29,629 nt of DNA. Source: JBGPJM01 sp041485385 (GTDB lineage Bacteria; Planctomycetota; Phycisphaerae; Phycisphaerales; UBA1924). The stretch is from assembly GCA_041485385.1 (NCBI GenBank), contig JBGPJM010000034.1, forward strand, positions 1-29,629. Direction: 5' to 3'. Shown piece after piece: positions 23,723 through 29,629 of the stretch. Position numbers and translations under genes: made by a program. The stretch's first letter is position 1, and the number at the start of each line of letters is the position of its first letter. The notes beneath the pieces are model-generated. The model saw only the letters and a program-made list of their open reading frames with translations. It did not search any database and was not told where the DNA came from.

Positions 23723-24052
23723 TCAGAGGCCCGTCGCCTGCTTCTGCACGACCTTGCCCTTGGAGAAGGTGATGACGATGCGCCCGGAGCCGGCCTTCCA
23801 GACGTAGGTCTTGTCGGCCGCGCCCTTGGAGATATCCGGCACGCCCGCGCTGTTGACGGTGAGGCCGCCGTCGGAGGTGTCGTCGCTGCCCGAGCCGAGG
23901 AGGTCCTCGACCTGGGCGAGCGTCATGCCGACCTGGACCTTGTCGAACTTTTCGCGGCTGACCTTGCTCTCGCAGGCGATCAGCAGCACGCAGGCGCACA
24001 GGGCGAGCCCGAGGCGCGCGATGGGGCCGGTTCGGGGGAGGAGTCTTGACAT
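23723..24052 (-). CDS. Small BamE/DUF3862-like lipoprotein
   Basis: Encodes 109 residues. A lipoprotein signal with lipobox L-I-A-C puts the lipidated Cys at 27. The mature part has V-S-R-E-K-F-D-K-V-Q-V-G-M-T-L-A-Q-V-E-D-L-L-G, the characteristic first helices of SmpA/BamE-fold domains, followed by T-Y-V-W-K and I-V-I-T-F-S-K-G-K-V-V-Q-K beta strands. BamE proteins support outer-membrane protein assembly, but this fold is used by many unrelated small lipoproteins. GGAG is 6 bp before the ATG at 24052. It lies 80 bp downstream of the pseudo-receiver gene on the same strand. Confidence 0.78.
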   Translation of the reverse strand: MSRLLPRTGPIARLGLALCACVLLIACESKVSREKFDKVQVGMTLAQVEDLLGSGSDDTSDGGLTVNSAGVPDISKGAADKTYVWKAGSGRIVITFSKGKVVQKQATGL

Positions 24053-24132
24053 GGCGGGCTCCGTTGCGGGTTGGCGTGCGGCGTCGCGTAGTGCGCGCCG
24101 AAGCGGGATCGGACCAGCAGGGAAGACGGGGA

Positions 24133-24720
24133 TCAGCGTACCTTCTTTCGGACTCGGGCCTTGGCGCGCGCGGCCTTCTTCTTGCCGCGTGCGGGCTTCT
24201 TGCGCCGGGCGGACTTGGCCGCGCGCGGGGCGGCGCGGACGGTCTTCGTGCGCCGGGTCATCTTCTTGCGGCGTTTGGCGGGTCGTGCGCGCCTTGGTGA
24301 TTTCGGGGCGGCGGCGGCGCGCGGCTCCGGCATCGCGGCGACGGGGTTCAGCGCTCGCTCCGCGGCGACCCTCGCGAGGAGTGCCTCAACGGCCGCCACA
24401 AGGCTGAACCAGTCGCTGAACGCGGCTTCTGGGAACTGCCGGCGGGCGGCCCGCGCCTTGTCCAGCTCGCCACCGGCGAACATGACCGGCACGTCGCGGA
24501 GCCTCTTGTGCTCGGTCGTCACGGCGGCGACACGCCGTCCGTGGGACGGGAGCCGATCGAGCGAGACGACCAGCGCATCGGGCGGCAGCGCCTTGAGAAG
24601 GCGCCAGGCCTCCTCGCCTGAGTCGGAGTGCACGGTGACGTCATGGCCCGCGTCCCGCAGCGGACGGGACCGCTCGTGGGCTTCCTCCTTGTTCCAGTGG
24701 ATAAAGAAGAGTCGGGCCAT
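24133..24720 (-). CDS. Pseudo-receiver domain fused to a histone H1-like basic tail
   Basis: Encodes 195 residues. Residues 1-120 follow the receiver-domain pattern: beta1 R-L-F-F-I-H-W-N, then L-R-D-A-G-H-D-V-T-V-H-S-D-S-G-E-E-A-W, beta3 A-L-V-V-S-L-D-R-L-P with D55 at the phospho-acceptor place, and P-V-M-F-A-G-G. The acidic pair at the end of beta1 is replaced by H8-W9, and the conserved Lys after beta5 is not obvious, so phosphorylation is doubtful. Residues about 131-195 are almost entirely Ala, Arg, Lys and Pro (R-R-K-K-P-A-R-G-K-K-K-A-A-R), like histone H1 or AlgP tails, suggesting DNA or RNA binding. GAGGAG lies 8 bp before the ATG. It follows the hydrolase gene by 48 bp. Confidence 0.72.
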   Translation of the reverse strand: MARLFFIHWNKEEAHERSRPLRDAGHDVTVHSDSGEEAWRLLKALPPDALVVSLDRLPSHGRRVAAVTTEHKRLRDVPVMFAGGELDKARAARRQFPEAAFSDWFSLVAAVEALLARVAAERALNPVAAMPEPRAAAAPKSPRRARPAKRRKKMTRRTKTVRAAPRAAKSARRKKPARGKKKAARAKARVRKKVR

Positions 24721-24768
24721 GCGTTGATCTCCTCACTGACTATCCGAGACACGGGCGGCGGACGTGAA

Positions 24769-26376
24769 CTATTTCGAGGGATCCGGCGCGCCGGCCGGGG
24801 GCACAGGCGGCTTCGCGCCGGACTGGCCGAGCCGGTGCTCGAGGAGCCACGGGAGCGCGCCCGGCAACGCGGCCCCGACGACGAACGAGTGGCCGTACCC
24901 CTCGATCCTGCGGAACTCGACCGGGAGCCCGGCCTCCTTCGCGGCCCCGGCGGCACGCTCGACGCGCTCGGCCGGAACGACGGGGTCGCGCCCCGCCGCG
25001 ATGACCAGCGTGGGCGGGATCGGGCCGACGGAAGGGAACGACCCAACGCCGGCGATCGAGCACACGGCGGCGATCCTGTCGGCGCGGAGCAGCGACCACG
25101 CGGCCACAACCCCGCCGCCCATGGAATGCCCGATGACGTAGATGCGGGCGGGATCGACGGCGTAATCGAGAGAGACGGACTCGACGATGGTGTCGAAGAG
25201 GTCGGGGGTCGCGGAGAAGGGGCCGACCTGTGGGGCCAGCAGGATGAAGCCGTGCTGGTCGGCGAGGGTCTTGATGATGCCGGCGCCGTAGGCCTCGGGG
25301 AAGAGGCTCTCGTCGCCGCCGGCGCCGTGGAGGGCGATGACGAGCGGGAGAGGTGTGTCGCCGGCCGCCTGCTTGGGTGCGTAGAGGCGCGACGGGACAT
25401 CGGTGGACCCGACCGCCACAGGTCGCCAGTAATCGCCGGTGCGCCGGCGGTACGGGTTGCGCAGATCGGAGAGGGCCCTGACCTCGGCATCCAGCTCGGT
25501 CTCCAGCGCCGGAAGATCAGCGAGGAACTCGGCGGAGTTGGCGGGGGATGGGCGGTCGGTGAGCAGGGCGTTGCGAGCGCGGCAGATGCCCAGCGCATGG
25601 ATGAGCTCGGGGGTTTCGACGACGAGCCGGGCGATGCGGTCGGCGTTGGTCAGCCGCGTCGCTCCGAGAGAGTGAGTGGCGATACAGAACGTGCCCGCGG
25701 CGACCTGGTCGCCCCTGGGGGAGAGAAGGGCGACCTCGTAGGTGCCGGGAGCGAGGCCGGCGATGTTGAGGGCGTTGTCGGCGATGTGAACGCGCACGGG
25801 GGATTCATCGACGGGGACGTCCAGGGGCGTGCGCGACTCGGGGCCGCCGGCGGCCCGGGTATGGAGGAGGAGCGTGAGCCGGAGAGGGGAGCCGCCGCGC
25901 GAGGAGAGCTCCGCGGGGTACATCGAGGTGAACGTGACCGACGGGCGGCCGGCGCCGAGCACGTACACGGGCGGGTCGATGACGACCTTGATCGATTGGG
26001 CCAGGAGCATCGCGCCGTCAGGGGCTTTGGACTCGGGAAGGAGTGAGTTGGCCGCGTGGTTGATCAGGCGGACGGCCTCGCCGAACTGGCCGGAGAAGTA
26101 GGCGGTGGTGGCGCTGTCGAAGGTGGTGTTGATGTCGGCGAGCTTCCGGCCCGTCGGCGGGCCCGCGAAGAAGGCGTGCTCAAGGCGGAGGTACGCGGCG
26201 GCGAGATCGGCCCGGGCGACGGCGGACCCAGCCGGCGGTGTCGGGGGGGTGGGGGGCTGCCGGTCGGGGGGAGGCGGCGCGCCCGAGTTGCCCGGATTGT
26301 CCTGGCGGGCCAGAGCGGGCGCGAGGAGACCGAGGACGACGAGGAGGATCGCGGCAGGCTTGTACGGCTTCATCAT
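24769..26376 (-). CDS. Secreted alpha/beta hydrolase (esterase/depolymerase-like)
   Basis: Encodes 535 residues. Signal peptide about 1-24 (P-A-A-I-L-L-V-V-L-G-L-L-A-P-A-L-A), then a Pro-rich linker (about 29-48). Residues about 50-300 form a helical and beta region without a recognised motif. The C-terminal hydrolase domain has an H-G-A-G-G-D-E oxyanion segment, nucleophile G-H-S-M-G-G (S418), an acid candidate in A-A-G-R-D-P-V-V-P and G-Y-G-H-S-F with the catalytic His. This resembles PHB-depolymerase or dienelactone-hydrolase-like enzymes. The substrate is unknown. Start is at tandem ATGs 26376/26373, without a strong ribosome site; an upstream ATG at 26406 would put ten extra residues before the signal. 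It lies 88 bp downstream of ndh and 48 bp upstream of the pseudo-receiver gene. Confidence 0.83.
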   Translation of the reverse strand: MMKPYKPAAILLVVLGLLAPALARQDNPGNSGAPPPPDRQPPTPPTPPAGSAVARADLAAAYLRLEHAFFAGPPTGRKLADINTTFDSATTAYFSGQFGEAVRLINHAANSLLPESKAPDGAMLLAQSIKVVIDPPVYVLGAGRPSVTFTSMYPAELSSRGGSPLRLTLLLHTRAAGGPESRTPLDVPVDESPVRVHIADNALNIAGLAPGTYEVALLSPRGDQVAAGTFCIATHSLGATRLTNADRIARLVVETPELIHALGICRARNALLTDRPSPANSAEFLADLPALETELDAEVRALSDLRNPYRRRTGDYWRPVAVGSTDVPSRLYAPKQAAGDTPLPLVIALHGAGGDESLFPEAYGAGIIKTLADQHGFILLAPQVGPFSATPDLFDTIVESVSLDYAVDPARIYVIGHSMGGGVVAAWSLLRADRIAAVCSIAGVGSFPSVGPIPPTLVIAAGRDPVVPAERVERAAGAAKEAGLPVEFRRIEGYGHSFVVGAALPGALPWLLEHRLGQSGAKPPVPPAGAPDPSK

Positions 26377-26464
26377 GGGGTTGTCCGGTTGGGCGGGCCA
26401 AGGCACGGTAGGGAGGAGGGGAAGTTGGGGCGACGGTCAGGCATCGAGGTGTTGGAGCCGGGGA

Positions 26465-27832
26465 CTATTTCGCTGGCGAGTCTCCCGGGGCCGGGGCAAT
26501 GGGGCGGCGGTGGACGCCGAGCTGGACGTAATCGCGCTTGAACATCAGTTCGAAGGTCCAGTCGATCGCAACGCGGATGCGCCGGCTCCAGCCCGGCGTC
26601 TTCATGAGGTAGACCGTCCGCCACATCCACCACGCGAGGAACCCGGAGAGCTTGATCCCGAAGACCTTGGCGACGCCCGTGCGGCAACCCAAGGCGGCCA
26701 GCGAACCGACGCTCTGGATGTCGCACGGGAGAGTGGGCTTGCCGGAGAGCGCGCGCGCGAGGTTGCGGGCGAGAACCTGGCCCTCGCGGACGGCGTGCTG
26801 GGCGGTGGCCGGGTAGGGGCGCCCGGCGCCGTCGGTGTTGACGGCGCAGTCGCCGATGCCCCACACGTTGGCCATACCCTTGACGCGGAGGTCTCGCTCG
26901 CACTCGATGTAGCCGCGTGCGTCGCGCGGGACGGGGAGCTTGAGGGTGAGGGGCGTGGGGGCGACGCCGGCGCACCAGATGACCGTGCGGGAGGCCAGCC
27001 GAAGCACCGACTTGTCGGCGCCCTCCAGCTCGGCGAAGTCGGGGCCGATGGCGCGCAGGGAGGTGTTCAGGTGGACGTCCACGTTGCGCCGGCGGAGGTT
27101 GCTCTCGGCGTACTCGGAGAGGTCCCCGTCAAGGGCGGCAAGGATGCGCTCGGAGCGCTCGACCAGCGTCACACGGATGCTGGCCCGGGTCTCGGGCGAG
27201 TATTTGCGAGCGGCGCTGTTGAGGAACGCGTCAAGCTCGCCGGCGACCTCCACGCCGGTGAAGTTGCCGCCGACGACGACGAAGTGGAGCAGCTCGCGCC
27301 GGCGGTCCGGGTCGTCGGTGGAGTCGGCGACCTCGAGCATCTGGATCGCATGGTCGCGGAGGGCGACGGCGTCGGCGAGCGACTTGAGATCCAGCCCGTA
27401 CGCGGCCAACCCCGGGATCGGCGGCGTCCGCGTGACGCTCCCCAGCGCGATCACCAGATGGTCGAAGGGCTCGATCTCGATCTCGCCCGTCTCGCTCAGG
27501 CACGCGGTGACGACCCGCTGCTGGAGATCGACCCCGGTCACCTCGGCCATCTTGAACTGGGTTCGCTTCAGGAACGCGCGGATGGAGACCACGGCGTGCC
27601 GCGGCTCAAGGCTGCCGGTGCCCGCCTCCACCAGCAGGGGGAAGAAGACGAAGAAGTTGTGGCGGTCGATGAGGAGGATCCGGGCATCGCGATGGCCGGC
27701 GCGCCGGAGCTGCCTCTCCAGCGCCTGGGCGCAGTACGCGCCGGCGAACCCGCCGCCGAGTATGACGATTCGCGCCGGGCGGCGGGGTGGGGGGGCGGCT
27801 GGGTGGGGGGGCGGGGGGGCGCCGGCGGGCAT
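26465..27832 (-). CDS. ndh: Type II NADH dehydrogenase (NDH-2)
   Basis: Encodes 455 residues. After a Pro/Ala-rich start (residues 4-18) comes the FAD-binding Rossmann motif I-V-I-L-G-G-G-F-A-G (26-31), then L-V-I-A-L-G-S-V, the NADH-binding H-F-V-V-V-G-G-N-F-T-G-V-E-V-A-G-E-L, V-W-G-I-G-D-C-A for FAD, and A-T-A-Q-H-A-V-R-E-G. The C-terminal W-T-F-E-L-M-F-K-R-D-Y-V-Q-L amphipathic region is the usual membrane-associating end. The enzyme passes electrons from NADH to quinone without pumping protons. Length matches the family. GGAG lies 7 bp before the ATG at 27832. It heads the minus-strand cluster with the hydrolase. Its first codons run through a very C-rich stretch that gives the poly-Pro start. 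Confidence 0.92.
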   Translation of the reverse strand: MPAGAPPPPHPAAPPPRRPARIVILGGGFAGAYCAQALERQLRRAGHRDARILLIDRHNFFVFFPLLVEAGTGSLEPRHAVVSIRAFLKRTQFKMAEVTGVDLQQRVVTACLSETGEIEIEPFDHLVIALGSVTRTPPIPGLAAYGLDLKSLADAVALRDHAIQMLEVADSTDDPDRRRELLHFVVVGGNFTGVEVAGELDAFLNSAARKYSPETRASIRVTLVERSERILAALDGDLSEYAESNLRRRNVDVHLNTSLRAIGPDFAELEGADKSVLRLASRTVIWCAGVAPTPLTLKLPVPRDARGYIECERDLRVKGMANVWGIGDCAVNTDGAGRPYPATAQHAVREGQVLARNLARALSGKPTLPCDIQSVGSLAALGCRTGVAKVFGIKLSGFLAWWMWRTVYLMKTPGWSRRIRVAIDWTFELMFKRDYVQLGVHRRPIAPAPGDSPAK

Positions 27833-27946
27833 CTACGGACTCCGTTGCGCGGAGGTTGAGGGGCGCGGGGGGCTGGCGATTATTGGGTCGGGGGGCAGCA
27901 GGCGCGGTACCGGGCGGGGCCGCGCGGCGGCGGGGGAGGGGGGTGC

Positions 27947-28012
27947 CACGGCCTGACCCGTCTCGTGCTTTCCCTCCCTCCTTCTCCCCCTTCTCCCCCA
28001 GGGCAGGCCGTG
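27947..28012. promoter_or_regulatory. Inverted repeat around a 32-nt pyrimidine tract in the divergent intergenic region
   Basis: CACGGCCTG (27947-27955) is repeated inverted as CAGGCCGTG (28004-28012). Between them, 27968-27999 is an unbroken pyrimidine run including the tandem unit TTCTCCCCC twice. The minus strand, which is the ndh coding strand, therefore reads four G-runs of three or more with short loops, a G-quadruplex-type pattern, about 135 bp before the ndh start. This is the shared upstream region of ndh and the plus-strand cluster (27833-28139); no gene is seen in it. Confidence 0.5.
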
Positions 28013-28139
28013 CGGGAGGTAGCAGCGTCCCGCCCGCACAAACCACCGCGGGGGGAGTCGGGAGCGGGGGCGGCGGGCGGGCGCAGCCTCACTACACTTG
28101 GGGAGGCGCTCATATCGGGCGTGTGTTCCACGGATTGCC

Positions 28140-28526
28140 ATGGCTCGAAAACGTCAGGTCATACTGCTGAGGCTCGGAACAGGCGCGTCCGCCGGCGAGG
28201 GCGGAGGGGGGGGAGGGGGGGCGGGGATGGCCCCGCTCGGGACCTGCGAGGAGATCGTGGCGCTGCTCGCGCCGCACAACACCGCGCCGGACGGCTCGGG
28301 CCCGCAGGGGATGGGCGAGGAGCTGGGGATGGCGGTGCTGTACGGGCCGGGGTTCGTGGTGGAGATGCCGCTGACGGCGGGAGAGGGGGGGGCGGGCAAC
28401 GGCGAGATCTCGCAGATCATGGTGACGGTCACCGACGAGGACTTCGCGTGGTCGGTGCTGATGCGCCTGTGCCGGCAGCTGCAGTGGAAGATGCTGGACC
28501 CGGAGAGCGGAAGGACGTTCGGGTGA
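28140..28526 (+). CDS. Conserved-looking hypothetical protein with Gly-rich insert
   Basis: Encodes 128 residues. It begins M-A-R-K-R-Q-V-I-L-L-R-L-G, then has a run of Gly (about residues 21-31) encoded by G8-A-G7 at 28206-28221, then T-C-E-E-I-V-A-L-L-A-P-H-N-T-A-P-D and a beta-rich end finishing L-M-R-L-C-R-Q-L-Q-W-K-M-L-D-P-E-S-G-R-T-F-G. No signal, membrane helix or known motif is seen. There is no good ribosome site; an in-frame TTG at 28098 follows a purine-rich stretch but its extra 14 residues look unconserved. The stop codon overlaps a GTG in the frame of the next gene (28523). First gene of the three-gene plus-strand cluster. Function unknown. Confidence 0.68.
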   Translation: MARKRQVILLRLGTGASAGEGGGGGGGAGMAPLGTCEEIVALLAPHNTAPDGSGPQGMGEELGMAVLYGPGFVVEMPLTAGEGGAGNGEISQIMVTVTDEDFAWSVLMRLCRQLQWKMLDPESGRTFG

Positions 28527-28564
28527 ACAGGGAGGGCGCGGGGGTTGAAGGAGCCGGAGCGACG

Positions 28565-28996
28565 ATGCCGCAGGAAACCAAGACAAAGTTCGAGAGTGGC
28601 GCGGGCGCGGCGGCGGGGGCGGGAGGGGTGGGGGTGGCGCCGGTGACGCTGCAGGGCTGGACGGTCGACGTGCAGGACGAGGCCGCGGCGATGTCGGCTT
28701 TAGAGAAGGCATTCGATTACCGGGGCGATGTGACATTGACCTTGTCCGGGGGGAAGAGCGTCACGGGGTACATCTTCGACCGGCGGAAGGGCAAGACGCT
28801 GGCCGACTCGGCGGTGCGCCTGCTGACCGCGTCGAACGACGAGAAGGTGCGCGTGACGTACAGCGACATCCGGCGCGTGGAGTTCTCCGGCAGGGACGCC
28901 GCGCACGGCAAGTCGTTCGAGACGTGGGTGAAGAAGTACGTGGAGAAGAAACTCAAGGGCGAGACAGCGAGCCTGGAATCCGAGAGCGTGGAGTAG
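28565..28996 (+). CDS. Hypothetical protein with small beta-barrel-like domain
   Basis: Encodes 143 residues. A Gly/Ala-rich start (to about residue 30) precedes D-E-A-A-A-M-S-A-L-E-K-A-F-D-Y-R-G-D-V-T-L-T-L, G-K-S-V-T-G-Y-I-F-D-R-R, K-V-R-V-T-Y-S-D-I-R-R-V-E-F-S-G-R-D and G-K-S-F-E-T-W-V-K-K-Y. The alternation of short strands around G-x-x-V-x-G-Y-I resembles Sm/SH3-type beta barrels, so nucleic-acid or protein binding is possible (inference). The ATG at 28565 is preferred (GGAG 5 bp upstream); a GTG at 28523, overlapping the previous stop, would add 14 residues. It ends 8 bp before the next ATG. Confidence 0.7.
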   Translation: MPQETKTKFESGAGAAAGAGGVGVAPVTLQGWTVDVQDEAAAMSALEKAFDYRGDVTLTLSGGKSVTGYIFDRRKGKTLADSAVRLLTASNDEKVRVTYSDIRRVEFSGRDAAHGKSFETWVKKYVEKKLKGETASLESESVE

Positions 28997-29004
28997 GACT
29001 TCCC

Positions 29005-29307
29005 ATGCCGACGTACGTGTACGAGATCCTGGACAAGAAGGGCCAGGGAACGGGGAAGACGTTCGAGCTCGTGCAATCGATGCGCGACGCGGCCCTCACG
29101 AGGCACCCGGAGACGGGCGAGCCCGTCAAGCGGGTGATCCAGCCGCCCAACATCGCGGGCAACTGGTCGCCGCTGAAGAACAAAGAGAAGCTGAGCAACA
29201 AGAACCTTCAGCGCCTCGGCTTCACCAAGTACGAGAAGAAGGGCAAGGGCTACATGGAGCGCGTGGCGGGGAAGAAGGGGCCGCGGTCGATTTCGTCGGG
29301 GGAGTAG
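29005..29307 (+). CDS. FmdB-like protein lacking the zinc-ribbon cysteines
   Basis: Encodes 100 residues. The start M-P-T-Y-V-Y-E-I-L, then F-E-L-V-Q-S-M-R-D-A-A-L-T and G-E-P-V-K-R-V-I follow the FmdB putative regulatory-protein pattern. In ordinary FmdB proteins two C-x-x-C pairs bind zinc; here the first pair is replaced by D-K-K-G-Q-G and the second by H-P-E-T-G, and no Cys remains in the protein. The C-terminal half is Lys-rich (L-K-N-K-E-K-L-S-N-K-N-L). TAGGA 6-7 bp upstream supports the ATG. Third gene of the cluster, with the first composite-repeat-like T-tracts beginning about 60 bp after its stop. The role of FmdB itself is poorly defined. Confidence 0.75.
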   Translation: MPTYVYEILDKKGQGTGKTFELVQSMRDAALTRHPETGEPVKRVIQPPNIAGNWSPLKNKEKLSNKNLQRLGFTKYEKKGKGYMERVAGKKGPRSISSGE

Positions 29308-29366
29308 GCGTTGAGGCGTGATTGTCCATCTGGAGTTGTTGCCGGTCGGCCGGGGGTTTCGTGAGG

Positions 29367-29579
29367 TTTTTTGAGGTTCGGGGTGGGTTTTTTGAGGTTC
29401 GATGGGGGTTTTTTGAGGTTCGGCGAGGTTCTTTGAGGTTTTTGGGGGTTTTTTGAGGTTCTTTTTTTGGGTGTTTTTGATGTAAGTCATTGCAGCGCAC
29501 GGAGTTGTGTTGGTTGGTGGCTGCTCGGTTGGAGGGGACCTGAAATGCATCTCTCGCAGAGGCGCTGGGGGCGCTGAGA
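29367..29579 (+). repeat. Composite intergenic repeat element, copy 2
   Basis: Five units beginning TTTTTTGAGGTTC or TTCTTTGAGG start at 29367, 29388, 29409, 29429 and 29449, a 20-21-bp period. They are followed by GGGTGTTTTTGATGTAAGTC (about 29469-29488) and, about 65 bp on, by the 29-bp motif CTCTCGCAGAGGCGC...CGCTGAGA at 29551-29579. The order and orientation match copy 1 at 8865-9076. No gene is seen from 29308 to the end of the window, which after 29580 is purine-rich. Confidence 0.65.
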
Positions 29580-29629
29580 AGAGGGGACGCGGGGAGGGGG
29601 AGCGGGGTATGGGGGACAGGGGACGAGAA

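Overview
The window is very GC-rich chromosomal DNA with tightly packed genes, most preceded by GGAG/GAGG-type ribosome binding sites. Two secreted proteins end in paired D-x-N-x-D / N-S-Q-D-F-F-D-F-L repeats finishing in F-F-A-G-C-P. This is the GC-type dockerin tail of Planctomycetota, mainly class Phycisphaerae. The Cys-less FmdB-like protein, the FxLxDxxGxxRA repeat protein and the tiny M-R-F-R-V-x-G-V protein also fit that group. Taxonomy is inferred from these traits only.

Layout. (1) 0.1-1.0 kb: an HDOD signalling protein closed by a strong terminator. (2) 1.3-5.1 kb: a four-gene MCE/Mla-type lipid ABC transporter operon (STAS-MlaE permease, MlaF ATPase, MlaD MCE protein, PqiC-like lipoprotein), the last three coupled by overlaps or short gaps. 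(3) 5.1-8.9 kb: a convergent CopA-type copper P1B-ATPase, and divergent from it an MFS carrier. (4) 8.85-9.55 kb: about 700 bp without genes, holding a composite repeat element and a pair of 37-bp direct repeats. (5) 9.5-14.2 kb: a 1537-residue modular secreted protein with a degenerate zinc-peptidase motif and a dockerin tail. (6) 14.3-17.9 kb, minus strand: a secreted EEP-fold nuclease/phosphatase with a lamin-tail domain, then a membrane patatin-like phospholipase. (7) 17.9-21.3 kb: an accessory stretch with two decayed tyrosine-recombinase tails flanking a small membrane protein, a second dockerin protein, an unknown protein, an orphan DUF4255/Pvc16-like gene and a 67-residue protein. (8) 21.7-23.6 kb: a B12-binding radical SAM protein whose 3' end overlaps an antisense tRNA-Ile(GAU). 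(9) 23.7-27.8 kb, minus strand: NDH-2, a secreted alpha/beta hydrolase, a pseudo-receiver/histone-like fusion and a small BamE-like lipoprotein. (10) 28.1-29.3 kb: a three-gene plus-strand cluster of two unknown proteins and a cysteine-less FmdB homologue. (11) 29.3-29.6 kb: a second copy of the composite repeat element.

The most unusual items are the composite intergenic element, found twice in the same orientation directly after plus-strand genes (helically spaced T-tracts, then a conserved GTGTTTT/GTAAGT block, then a 29-bp CTCTCGCAG motif matching 24/29), the pseudo-receiver/histone-tail fusion, and the small gene flanked by two homologous integrase-tail remnants. No complete new defence or secretion system is visible, and there is no CRISPR array or rRNA.
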